Below, one piece after another: positions 22,951 to 33,734 of a DNA stretch of 64,000 nucleotides. The stretch covers positions 248,001 through 312,000 of the forward strand of contig MU271157.1 of the NCBI GenBank assembly GCA_021432605.1, given 5' to 3'. Numbering within the stretch: the first letter of the stretch is position 1; every line of letters begins with the position of its first letter. The position numbers and the translations under genes were made by a program. The notes under the pieces were generated by a model that had not been told where the DNA came from, made no database searches, and worked only from the letters and a program-made list of their open reading frames with translations. The DNA comes from Coniochaeta sp. PMI_546. Lineage: Eukaryota > Ascomycota > Sordariomycetes > Coniochaetales > Coniochaetaceae.

Positions 22951-25396
22951 ATGGTCGCCCTTCTCATTGCCCCTTACAATGACTCGATGACATTGGGCCA
23001 GGGGTACAATTCGTTCCTCCAGGTTCCATGCATTGATGGAGCAGTTGAGATTCCTGAGAACTCACTGAAGACGCAGGCTGTGCGCGCGGGCGGCGTGGGC
23101 AATGTCTCGCAGGTTGTGTCCTACTCGTCGAGGTTCGTGGAGAAGATCTCGGATGTCGTCCGCAGCATGAACATCTCTGCGGCCTCGAGCATCAAATCCG
23201 GAACCATCGAGACGTCCGGAAACTCGCTGAGCGTTGACGAGGCCAAGTTTGCGGCAAGCGACTTGAACGCCGTCGTTTCTGTCAAGGTCATCAACCGTAC
23301 GTCTGTCATGTGTCAACCTCACGTCTCCTTGGTCTTCAGAAAGTATCGAGGGAGAGCTCCGTCTCGCTAATCGCCACTGACGTGCAAATCGCGCTCACAG
23401 AAACAACATCCATGATCAAGCAACCCAAGTTGTAAGTCCCGGACAAGTTGCGGAGTGGCCAGAGAATTGATCGCTGACTGTAATCCAGCAAGCCGATGAA
23501 CAATGTCAAGATGACGAGCGAAAAGTTCTTTGACTACTACGGCGATTGCTATATCTCAGATATGTGTTCCCCCCACCCCTTCTTTGGCCCCGGGGTCCGT
23601 TCTCCTCAGCCAAGCTAACAGCAATGCACGCTTCATGGAAGGCGGCGACTTGCATGGAATTGTTTCCATCAAGGTTCTTGATGCCTCGAAGAAGAGCCAG
23701 GTGGAAGCAGCGTATGTCTCGATTTCCGTTTTATTTTAACCGGCCTTCCCAGGTTACAGTTCCATGCGACCAGTTCTGACAAGCGATCTACTGATTCATA
23801 GTCTGAAGGGAGCAATGAATGGTTCCGCCAACAACGAGTTCACTTTGAGTGAGGGCTCAAGCATGGCCGACCTGAACGCTAGCCTGAGCGAGACCGAGAC
23901 AACAGTCACCGTTAGCTGGTCCGGAGGTGGCCAGATCAAACCAGGTGGGTGGTTGTGCTTCACTGCCAAGCACCAATCTATCCACTGCCCTGCACCGATG
24001 AAGCTCACACCGTACCTATTATGACCACAGACAATGAGGAGTGGAATCTCGAGTCGCTGGTGAAAGCAGCGTCTGGCTTCCCGACCCGGGTTGCCTCCTG
24101 TCCGCAGCGGACCTGGGCCATCCTGACAAAGTACGACAACAACCGCAGCTTCCTCGAGTGGGCCGATCGGTACGACATCAGGGTACCTCAGTTTGAGAAG
24201 GCGACGCAGATTGCCTCCGACTTACTCGACGATTTCATGGAGTACAAGAACAACCTTGTTCGGCTCCAGGCCGTCATGGCCAGCCCCGGGTCTTTCATGA
24301 AGAGCCCGTACAAGAACCCGGTTGGCCTGGGGGTTGAGGCACTCGTTGCAGAACGGAAGGCACTCAAGGCGGCGATGGCGCGTATTACCAGGGTTATTGA
24401 CCAATTGTACGTGTCTCCGACCGAAATGGAACCGCTTCTCATGAGCGAGAGAAAAAAGAAAGAAAAAAAAAGATAAAAGAAACAAGCTGACCGTCGTCTC
24501 ACAAAAACCGCAGAAACAACGACCCGTCATACACGCCGACGGTCGAGATCGAATCTCCCGAAGTCTGGGCCGCCCGGCTCCCGATACGCAAGGACTCGGA
24601 GCTGGGGTGGAGCCTGTCGTCCTCGAGCGACAACAACGCCGCCGCTCTCCTAGCCGGCTTCTCCTTCGTCAACGACGTGATCGCCCCTGCCAAGACCAAC
24701 CCTGTGGAGACGATGGCACCGGCGGCGCCGGCCACAGACGCCATTAAGACCGCCATGGACCAGCTCGACCACGTGGTCGTCGACAAGGCCGAGAACCTGG
24801 CGTCGAAAGCCCCACCGCCGCCACCTGCTCCGCCGTCGTTGGCTCCCATTTGCGCGGACGGCATCGTCCCCCACCTCTCGGCGGCGGAGCAGGCTTTCGT
24901 GAACCTGGAGGCCAACAAGCAGCGGTACGCGTCCTTCCGGTTCGACCGGGCGACGGGCCACGACGGCGGCGGGGCGTTCAACGACGCGATCACGCTGACC
25001 GACCGGTCGGCCGAGTCCCTCTGGCCCAAGACGATCGAGATCCAGATGGTGCAGTGGAGCACGCAGCGGATCGTCCGGCGCGTCGAGGTGGACTACTACC
25101 AGCTGCAGACGGAGCACGGGTCGGTCGGAACGGTCGCGGACAGCCTGACCATCTACCTGGCGCCGGAAGAGCGGATCAACCGGGTGCGGCTCGGCAAGGG
25201 CGACGAGATATGGGACGTTGAGGGCGTGGCGTACGTCGAGGTCTGGACGACGGCGGGGCAGAACCTCAGGATTGGCGATCCGACAGGCAGGGAGGTGATC
25301 GATTACTACCCGTATGATGGCTGTGTCGGACTCAAGGGGTTTTGGGGCTGCCAGGGAGATGTCATTGATAAGTTGGCGCCAATCTGGGGCAAGTGA
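22951..25396 (+). CDS. MACPF-like protein B with C-terminal jacalin-like lectin domain
   Basis: Seven exons (22951-23296, 23401-23431, 23489-23563, 23622-23711, 23802-23944, 24031-24406, 24514-25396) sum to 1,944 nt, giving 647 aa. The N-terminal part resembles fungal MACPF/CDC-fold proteins: YGDCY at residues 143-147 followed by FMEGGDLHGIVSIKV, with the Gly pair at 158-159, and later TTVTVSWSGGGQIK. The Tyr-to-Gly-Gly gap is 10 residues in this model instead of the usual 6, which may reflect the acceptor chosen at 23621. A helical middle (380-470) follows, then a Pro-rich linker (PPPPPAPP), then about 130 residues ending LKGFWGCQGDVIDKLAPIW, which fits the closing strands of a jacalin beta-prism lectin. 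No signal peptide is visible. Likely role: membrane attack guided by glycan binding; this is inference. Confidence 0.72.
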
Positions 25397-26706
25397 TTAT
25401 TTAACTATCTGTAGGCGTGAAGGGATATTTATCTCACCATCTATGGTCGGTTCACTGTTTGTTTTTCTACAAGACAATTTTTATAATTCAATATACAGTT
25501 TCTATCATTGATTACTTCCCTGAAACCTTGAACACTTTCTCCGGGCTTCTTAATGTGGGACTAGTTCTGGTGTTGATTCGGATACTTCTTGCTTAGAGAC
25601 TACAGTTGGCGGAATAAAAGATAAGAAGGGCCGAAAAAAGAAAGATATCAAAAGCAAAAGACAGGAAGGATGGCCGTGGGATGGAGCGGCGATCTACGTT
25701 TCTCTGCCGGCCAGCAGAAATCATCAACTCGCTGGGAATTGCAGTACCAAACCCAGAAAGGGTTCAGCACACCAACGTAAGGTCCAGACACCCCTGACAC
25801 CTGAGCACGCCTACCTACCGAGATGCTCCCCAGATAGTCATGGACTGGATCCTGCATGAAAGCTCCCGCAAACAAGTTCCCGAAAAGCGACTGGGGGATG
25901 GGCCGTCGCGCGATTCCGCGTGACTTCCGAACCGGGTTATCACCGGTGGCGAACAGGACATACCCGTATGCAAGGGAGTGTGGCGTAGGGTCCCGAGTTC
26001 ATTTTGGGCTTATTATGGGATTTCTGGTGGGATCGGAGTGATAGCACGGGGTAATCCGTACAGCTGAAATGAGTTTTGGCGCCAGCTCGAATGGAGAACA
26101 GGGTCCTGGCTTCAATAGTCTTGCAAATAGTTCGGGGGGCAATACGTGTACCAGAGGCCCAGACCACAAGCTGCCAGAGCTGAAACCGGGGCTCCCAATG
26201 CCCAATGGAGGGGTGTGGTGGACCAGTGCACACAGTGCAATCTTGGCGATCCTTTTCAGGTCGCACATGCGTAGCGCGCTGAGAGCAGCCGGGATCTGCG
26301 GTAGCTTCCTGGGATGGTATTCCTGTAGGCCAAAGATGTTACTCGGGTGCAAGGGGGGAAGCGTGGGGGGGAGGACCTCACCTTGTCCGGTGCAACGCGG
26401 CGACCCCGTCCACGAGGCAGAGGCAATGAATCGCATGTACACGTGTAGAGTCTCGGGACAAGTAACAAGCACGAGAAACAATCCGTTCTCAGCACTCGAG
26501 CCCAGACTGCGAACTTGCCCATACCTCCATTCACCCCCAGTCACCTCCAGTCACCTCCAGGTTTTGCGGCTCTTACTTCAACGTAGCCGCGAGAGCTCAC
26601 CTGTCCACCAGTCCTATTCATCGTCAGGTCGAAGCGGTCCAAATAGAGCCAAGTTGCTCCCCAAAGCGGCGGACGCTCTGCAGTCTCCAGCGGCCCGAGC
26701 AGGACA
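25397..26706. other. Intergenic, no supported gene
   Basis: Open frames of 213 aa (+, 26069-26710) and 181 aa (-, 25999-26544) overlap each other on opposite strands and show no motif, so I do not call them. A short tandem CAGTCACCTC repeat lies at about 26,537-26,560, just before the next gene. Confidence 0.5.
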
Positions 26707-29700
26707 ATGAGTACCACCAGCGCAAATTGGGCAGTCGACAACTGGCAAATACCCGTGCCGGTTGGGGACTGTTCCGTCCACCTGCTGGTGGACGAGAACA
26801 AGCCCAAGAAACAGGCCATCATCCACGCCTTCATTATGGATGGAGGTAAAGCCTCCGACGAACTGACCCCCGAGGAACAGATCCTGCGTGCGCTTACTGC
26901 GATTGATAAGGCTCGCCAGAACTGGACTTGGCAGTTTGATGCATGGGTCGTGACACATTGGGATCACGACCATTATGCCGGCGTTCAGGCATTGTGGATT
27001 AACAACCCTCCTGTCACCCGAAACAACGTCACACTCCCGTTCAGGGACGCGTACTTCAGGGAGGAGAAGCCGTTGCTTTACTGCGGTGGCCCAAAGCCGG
27101 CCCACATCGGCATCCCCGACTTCAGGATCAGGGAACCAGATCTGCAAGAGCCAGGAAAATCGACGGTTACAAAGAACGTGCTTCTCGGCCTAGATCTTTT
27201 CACCGGAGAACACATGTTCAACGCGACCGGGCAGATCCCCCGAAAGGCACCTGCCCAGCCAGACCAGCCGCGCTTCTGCATCGTCGGCGCGAATGGCGTG
27301 GTGGCGGGACAACCGGACATCGTCTACAAGAAAGAGAAATTCATAACCAAAAACGAGATGTCCATCTTGGCCGTTATCTACTGGCCTGGTAGAGGGGGCG
27401 GCAAGGTGTCTTACTTCACTGGTGGAGACGGGAATCCGAACGCCGAGACCCAAGGTCTCGTGCCGTTCCTGACAAACAATGGATCGAACCAGCTTCCACG
27501 GGGGTCTGCCAACATGGTCAAGCTGGACCATCACGGCTCTTCCAACGAGAATGTCAACTGTCCCGACCTAACCAGGACGCTGCTGGAGCTCCTGAAGCCC
27601 GTCAACATCCTCGTTACGCCGGGGAACCAATACGGCCATCCAAGTAGGTTCCCAACCCGACATTGGTGAATCGTCAATGCAGGAGAGCTGACAAGATATA
27701 TACGGCGGCAGCCTGGGACGTCCTGTACTATGTCTTCGATTACTTCAAGAGGATGCAGAACGGTGCTGGCAGAGGACCAGGCAAGCTCTACACTACCCGG
27801 TCGCCTTATTGGCTGAACACGCAATTCGGCTCGGGCCTCAATGTCGGTCACTATCGCCTGCTGGGTCAGCTGTTTGAGACGCATCGAGCGCTTGGAGATG
27901 GAGACGAAGACGAAGATGAAGACGAAGAGCCTTCGCATCCAGACAACACTCTCCTGCGGACGTTTGCCGAGCAGCAGCGCGTAATGAAAGAGACTGTCAA
28001 GGAGTATCAAAAGGAAGCCAAGGGATTCAAGGAAGGCCTGGCAATATACGTGCCCAAGAACACGACCAGAAAGCAGAAGCCTGTGGGAATCGGGGGCATG
28101 AAGAAGAAGAAGAAGGCTGACGAGAAACCGTACTGGTATGTCGCGAATGAGGTTGCGGCGTATTACGCCAAGGTGGTGAGTCCTAGACCCCCCTCTCCCT
28201 CCCATTATTGATTTTGTCAATTGAGAGCACGGTACACACTCGTGAAATGGACGTCGCTGACCCATTCCCGATATCTAGCAAGCCGATCTTGCTGCCGCAT
28301 ATGAAGGGTGCGAGAACAAGGATGAGCCGGAGTCGGACGAGTTCCTGGACGCTCTGCTCACCATGAGGAACTTCCAAGACCTGATACGCGAAATCTTGCG
28401 CGACTTGTGGGCCAAGATGAGCGACCAAGAAATCATCGTTGCCGGCAACCCCTACTGGCTGATACGTTTTACCTTCAGTAATGGAGGCAACAACACGGTC
28501 GTGGTTACGTACGATGACGACGGTGCCGACAACAAACCCCTGGATCGCATCACGCCCGCGCAGTATGCCGACCCTATGAAATTGGCTAACATCCAAGACG
28601 TAAACACCAAGAAGTTTGTGATGCAGAACATCAACAAAGCATGTTTCAATCTGTCGCCTTTCAACTTCAAGAACAACCTCGTTCTTTTCAGGGGCGACGA
28701 GCAGCTGGGCGTGATGGGAACCAATACCCAGCGGACCTTCAACCCCCCGGCTCGCCCTAGAAAGCAAAGCGCAGACCTCCTCGGCGGGTTTGGGGGCCGC
28801 TTCGGTAGGTTTGCGGAAACAACAGCTCAGCCACAACAGACGTCCACCATGAGCTTCTCCGACGATCTGGCAGAATCCGAGGGCGTGGACGAGGTGATGG
28901 AGAACGTCGCGGACTCTGACGTCGACGACCTCGAGGACCTGGGCGACCTGAGAGACCTCGGCTATCACATAATCCCCAACGACGGCAACGGGCTGCTCTG
29001 CGGCATCTTCGCCCTGCACGACAGCATCGAGCGTCAGATCCCGGCGACGGACATTCCCGCGGGGCGCGGCCCAACCGACGAGGAGCTGCACCACGAGGCT
29101 CTCCACGGTCCCGCCGCCCAGGTGCTCAACACGATCCTGCCAAACGAGGTCCACACGCGGAACTTCACCTCGGACCACCTGGCCTCCATCCTGGAAAGAT
29201 GGGGTCAGCGGGCGGGCATGGCGGAGCCCCTGCAGCTGGGGATCATTTTCCAGAACGGGTCGCGGTGGCTGATGCCCATCAACCGGCCGCAGGGCAGTCC
29301 CGAGCCGCGGAGGATCTGGATCGAGCATCAGGGGGATCTGCACGGCAAGGGGGGCCACTACAGCGGGATCGCGCCCGGCGACCCGGACGAGACCCGGCGG
29401 ACCAGGGTGACGCCCAAGGTGGCCCGGGCCAGGATGGCCCTGGAGGCGAAGCTCAAGAAGCTCGCGCGCGACAATCTGTATGGGCAGGGGAGGCTGGCGA
29501 GGGACGAAGAGGACCTCAGCGATCCCGAGAGCGTGGGCACCAAGACTAAGCGGCTGGAGGGCGAGAAGAAGAGGAGGGAGGAGAGGCAGCAGGCGAGGGA
29601 GGCCGTTGAGAAAAAGTTCAAACACTGGAAGGTTCCTGAGCTGAAAGCGAAGCTCAAGGAGGAAGGGGTCAAGGGCTATAGTCAGCTTCGCAAGGAAAAG

Positions 29701-30192
29701 CTTTTCGAAGTCTTGGTCAAGCATGAGATGAAGAAACAAGCGCTGGGCAAGCCTTTGGCAGTCGATGACTCGGAAGACGATTCCCGTTCGTCGGAAGCCG
29801 GCTCGGAAGAGGAAGAGCTCGCCTCGGACGATCTCGAGTCGGACGACGAGGATGAGGACGATGACAAGGACCGGTCTCATCATAACCCCTATCGAGGCGC
29901 CACCGAGACAGCCGAGCTTGTCAGACGTTTGGACTCCTTTCAGTTCCTAAAGCAGCAAAGGAAGAAGGAAGAAAAGAGGAAGGAGGATAAGAGTAGGAAA
30001 CAGCAAGGAACGATAGCCGCGGGCGGAGACGCGGAAGACCTGCTTCAGAAGCGACCTCCGTCGCGGCAACTGAAGGACTTGAAGTGGGAAGGAGAAAAAA
30101 AGAAGCTGAAGGACGAGAAGGGGTTGAATAAGGAGCCGAAGGGACGATCGAAGAAGGGTCCGGAAACGATAGCGGAAGAAGAGTTACCTTGA
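26707..30192 (+). CDS. MBL-fold hydrolase + OTU-like cysteine protease + SAP-like multidomain protein
   Basis: Three exons (26707-27643, 27688-28175, 28279-30192) total 3,339 nt, giving 1,112 aa. Residues 1-330: a metallo-beta-lactamase fold of the ComEC/Rec2 type, with THWDHDHYAG (H84, D86, H87, D88, H89), FTGGDGNP, DHHGSSNEN and NQYGHP. An acidic Asp/Glu stretch and KKKKK basic patches lie in the middle. Residues 700-850: an OTU-like papain fold with DGNGLLC (D710, C716) and GGHYSGI (H835), the Asp-Cys...His layout of OTU deubiquitinases. Residues 925-960: WKVPELKAKLKEEG...LRKEKLFEVL, a SAP/Rho-N-like nucleic-acid-binding helix pair. The tail is acidic, then Lys-rich. No signal peptide or TM is visible, so it is likely nuclear or cytosolic. 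Substrates are unknown. The 44-nt first intron is near the fungal minimum; the total frame supports it. Confidence 0.78.
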
Positions 30193-30712
30193 ATATTAAA
30201 ATGGAAGAAGGTTAAGTCTTTTATACCTTGCGTATAGCCCTTATGTAAGACGTATAAGGGTCTGTGGCTATTCAAGTGGCTCCTAGGTCGCCGTGACAGT
30301 ACTCTCCTCCTAAGGGGACAATTATACGAAACGACTCTTAGTAAGGACGAAAAAATTATGAGAGGAGTTTTTACATCAACTTAATTCATGGATTCAAAAG
30401 AAGATTCGCCGTATGTTAAGGCAGCACCAGCACGGGCCCACTCACGAAGATGGAAATGACCAAGGGTAAGATTCGGGATGCATCGTATTGTGTAGTGAGT
30501 CACCGATTTGATGTACAGTACGTTGAGGATTCCGTTCAAGCATTGAGTCAGGCCCCACAACACATGCGGACCCCAGACCTTCAGAGAGCGGCAATTCCTA
30601 GAGGCGGCCCGCCTTATATTACACCGCTACCCGCCACACTCGAGCTCAGGACTCGAGACAACTACGCAAAGCTCCTAAATGACAGAGTTGTGTCTAAGAG
30701 GAACATACTAAG
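30193..30712. other. Intergenic; small hairpin after the MBL-OTU gene
   Basis: A+T-rich 3' flank and MFS promoter. CCCTTAT (30238-30244) and ATAAGGG (30254-30260) form a perfect 7-bp inverted repeat with a 9-nt loop about 45 bp after the stop. Its meaning is unknown; fungal genes do not end by bacterial-type terminators. Confidence 0.4.
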
Positions 30713-32490
30713 ATGACCATGGAGATCTCCACGACGACCGAGCCTCCTCCAGTACTCGCTAAAGTCTCGGCGGACCGTGACGCCGCTGACGCTTCTCACA
30801 GTGGTGTCCCCGCTGAAGCATTTGATCTGACGGAAAGCCCCAAAGTCCGCAAAAAGCTGCGGCTGTACGCCATCTTGTCGTCACTCTATGTAGGTAGGCC
30901 CTCTGCCCTTAGGCTATACACATGTTGACTTGACACGGAGCACACAAGCTAACGGGTAGCAAATTCTCGTAGCTCGCACTCTTTGTAGGCGCCCTCGATC
31001 AGACCATTGTCTCAATAGCTATCCCGACAATCACTTCCGATTTACGCTCGGCTTCAGGGTACGCCTGGATTGGCGGTGCATACCTACTAGCCACCGCCGC
31101 CACGGGACCGACCTGGGCAAAATGCAGCGATATTTGGGGTCGCAAGCCCTTGCTACTTGCAGCAGTCGGTTTGTTTGCAGCTGCTAGCATACTAGCGGCG
31201 CTGAGCATCACTATGCCGATGCTCATTGCTGCACGAGCGTTGCAAGGCGTCGCTAGCGGCGGTATGATGCAATTGGTGATCATTGTCATCTCAGATCTCT
31301 TCAGTGTGCGGAAGCGATCATTGTATTTGGGCTACATTGGCTTTGTATGGGCTGTGGCTGGATCTGCCGGACCGCTTCTAGGTGGAGCTCTCACACAGTT
31401 CCAGAGCTGGCGGTGGTGCTTCTGGATCAACCTACCTATCTGTGGCCTAACCTTCATCCTCTTGCTACTTTTCCTCGATGTACACAACCCGCGAACGAAG
31501 CTAGGCGACGGGCTTAAAGCCCTGGATTGGATCGGCACCTTTACTATCCTAGCAGCAACCCTCTTAGTCCTCTTCGGACTGAATTTCGGCGGTGTGCTAT
31601 CCCCTTGGAGTAGCCCAAAAGTTATTTGCTTGATAGTATTCGGCATGCTATTATTCGGCTTCTTTCTATTCGGCGAGCAAAGGCTAGCAACATATCCCCT
31701 TATGCCGCTAACCATTTTCACACATTCTGCGAATAATGCGATCTTCCTTATTTCTTTCGCGCACGCCATGGTTCTTATAGGCATCGAATATTACCTGCCG
31801 CTATACTTTCAGAGCGTACAACAAGCCTCACCTCTCCGGTCTGGTCTTCTTCTATTACCACTCATCGGGATGCAAGCCGCCCTGGAAATTCTGAACGGCA
31901 TTTTGATTCATCGCACGGGCCGGTACAGGGAGACCATATGGGCTGGCGTGACGCTCATGACATTGGGGACAGGACTATACATAACCCTCGGAACCGGGAC
32001 CTCTGTTGCCATGGTCATCGGACTGGAGATTATCGGTGCTTTCGGTCCTGCCCTTCTCTTCCAAGGCCCCATGGTTGCTATCCAGAACACTGTGAGCCAG
32101 GCTGAGACTGCGGCTGCTACAGCGTGCTTGGGTTTCATTCGCAGCCTTGCAATGGCCTTGTCTGTCGTGGTGGGCGGTGTGGTCTTCCAAAATAGTATGG
32201 ATGCTCGGCATTCGACCTTTGTGGCCGCCGGATTCAACGAAACTGTTCTTGAGGCCCTGTCAGGTAGCCAGGCAGCGGCAAACGTGGGCATCACTCAATT
32301 GATTCCAGATACTGTGCAACGTCAAGTGGTCCTGGAGGCTTTTGCATGGAGCATGAGGAATTTGTTCATATTGTACACTTGCTTGGCGGCGGTCACCATG
32401 GTTGCCAGTGTATTCATCAAGCATCGAAGCTTGAATACCGAGCACACGGAGACGAAGACGGGGATACAACACCTGACAAAGGCCAGCTAG
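30713..32490 (+). CDS. MFS drug efflux transporter, DHA2 (14-TM) type
   Basis: Two exons (30713-30889 and 30973-32490) encode 564 aa. After a polar N-terminus of about 55 residues come about 14 hydrophobic helices. Seen: LFVGALDQTIVSIAIPTI (motif D1 of proton-coupled drug antiporters), WAKCSDIWGRKPLLL (motif A between TM2 and TM3), LIAARALQGVASGGMM (motif B with its Arg) and GSAGPLLGGALTQFQSWRWCFWINLP (antiporter motif C region). This is the plasma-membrane H+-antiporter pattern of fungal toxin and drug pumps (aflT/Azr1-like). The ATG at 30713 is followed by an in-frame ATG at 30719 in a better Kozak context (ACCATGG), so either could start. No biosynthetic gene is adjacent, so its cargo cannot be guessed. 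Confidence 0.9.
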
Positions 32491-33734
32491 GGCTACAGGA
32501 CTTATAAGGCGCAAATGGGCCAGTATTGAGTATGTCACGTTTTCCGATCTTTGATTACTTGTACTTGGTGATGGGTTCGTGGATTCAGCGAGGCAAGCCA
32601 TCCTAGTTGCGAAGCTTTGTATAAGGATCGTTTAGAGTTCTGCGACTATTACCAAGACATCTATTGGCCGCACGGTCAAGTGCAGCTCTTGAGCAGGTCT
32701 TCGGTTTCCTCCAATCATTATTTCAAGACTTAGTGTTTCGATCAGTATCGACGGATACCGGTATCCTGGATCCGATCCATGGCACCAACACTGACTGACC
32801 GTAAGCCCCGGACTCGACAAGGGATATCAGTGACTGCCGTTCTTCCCGAGATGAATTCAGATGTCGAGCAAGTTTCCCAGTGATCTCACCTGCTGTTGAA
32901 CAGACTGAAGGCGTAGTGCTGACTGAGATGCAAGGGTTGTGGTTGCATATGCCGTTTTGAGAGAGTTGTAATGGGCTGAGTAGAGCTTGGAGCAATAAAC
33001 CCGGCATTTATGTGAAGAAACCCATTATCCATTTTCAGAGACATGGCATTCATTGGTTTTAGGTCGATCGAATTAGAATGGCCTGAAAATAATATCTTCA
33101 TCCGGCCTGGCACAGATGCCGGACCGGGATTCGATCACTCCGATCCCGCTCGTGGGACATCTAGTCTATGTGTTGGTGGATTGCTGCACAGTCCGACACA
33201 AGACACCCTCTTGAGTGGTATTGACTTTGTGGGTTCACTTGTGACCCAATCAACCCAATCTCCTCCTTACATGTAACATGGCGATCTAGGTTACGTCTGG
33301 AATGGAAAAGCGTTAGATCGGAATTCACCATTGCCCTAATCCGTCAATGCACCCGTGCTAGCATCATTTTTTGAAGACAAGGCCTAAGCAGACATTTAGC
33401 ATCGACAGGGCGAACTAGATCCTTCGCTTAGAAAGCGTAAACCTAGCCAACCAGGTGTTGCTGAATACCACAGACAACCATTACGAGGCTCATCTATAAG
33501 GCTTCACGTCTAGATGACTGCCAGGCTGGTAGTGTGTGGTCCAGTTTAGTTCGCTAGATGACCTTCCTAACCTAGCCCGTAATCCGTGGCTCGGCGGCGA
33601 GTATTATGACATAGGTTCAGGGGGTGAAGAGCACACACCCACTCCAAGATGATGGACTATAAGATGTTACGCATGGTACGACGGTTGAAGAGTCACTTGT
33701 TTTGGTTCTTGGTATCTACTACAGACTTCACAGC
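32491..33734. other. Intergenic, no supported gene
   Basis: Short frames only. A minus-strand frame at 32723-33007 (95 aa, Ser-rich) lacks any motif. No RNA gene was recognised. Confidence 0.5.

Noticed and set aside
26069-26710. 213-codon open frame between MACPF B and the MBL-OTU gene
   Set aside because: Runs up to the start of the next gene, overlaps an opposite-strand frame of similar length and lacks any motif or biased composition typical of a real exon.
28183-29883. 566-codon open frame on the minus strand inside the MBL-OTU gene
   Set aside because: It is antisense to a frame with clear OTU and SAP landmarks and has the Leu/Arg/Pro-rich make-up of a shadow frame in G+C-rich coding DNA; no motif of its own.
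32723-33007. Minus-strand frame next to the MFS pump considered as a regulator remnant
   Set aside because: Ser-rich only; no zinc cluster or other regulator motif visible.
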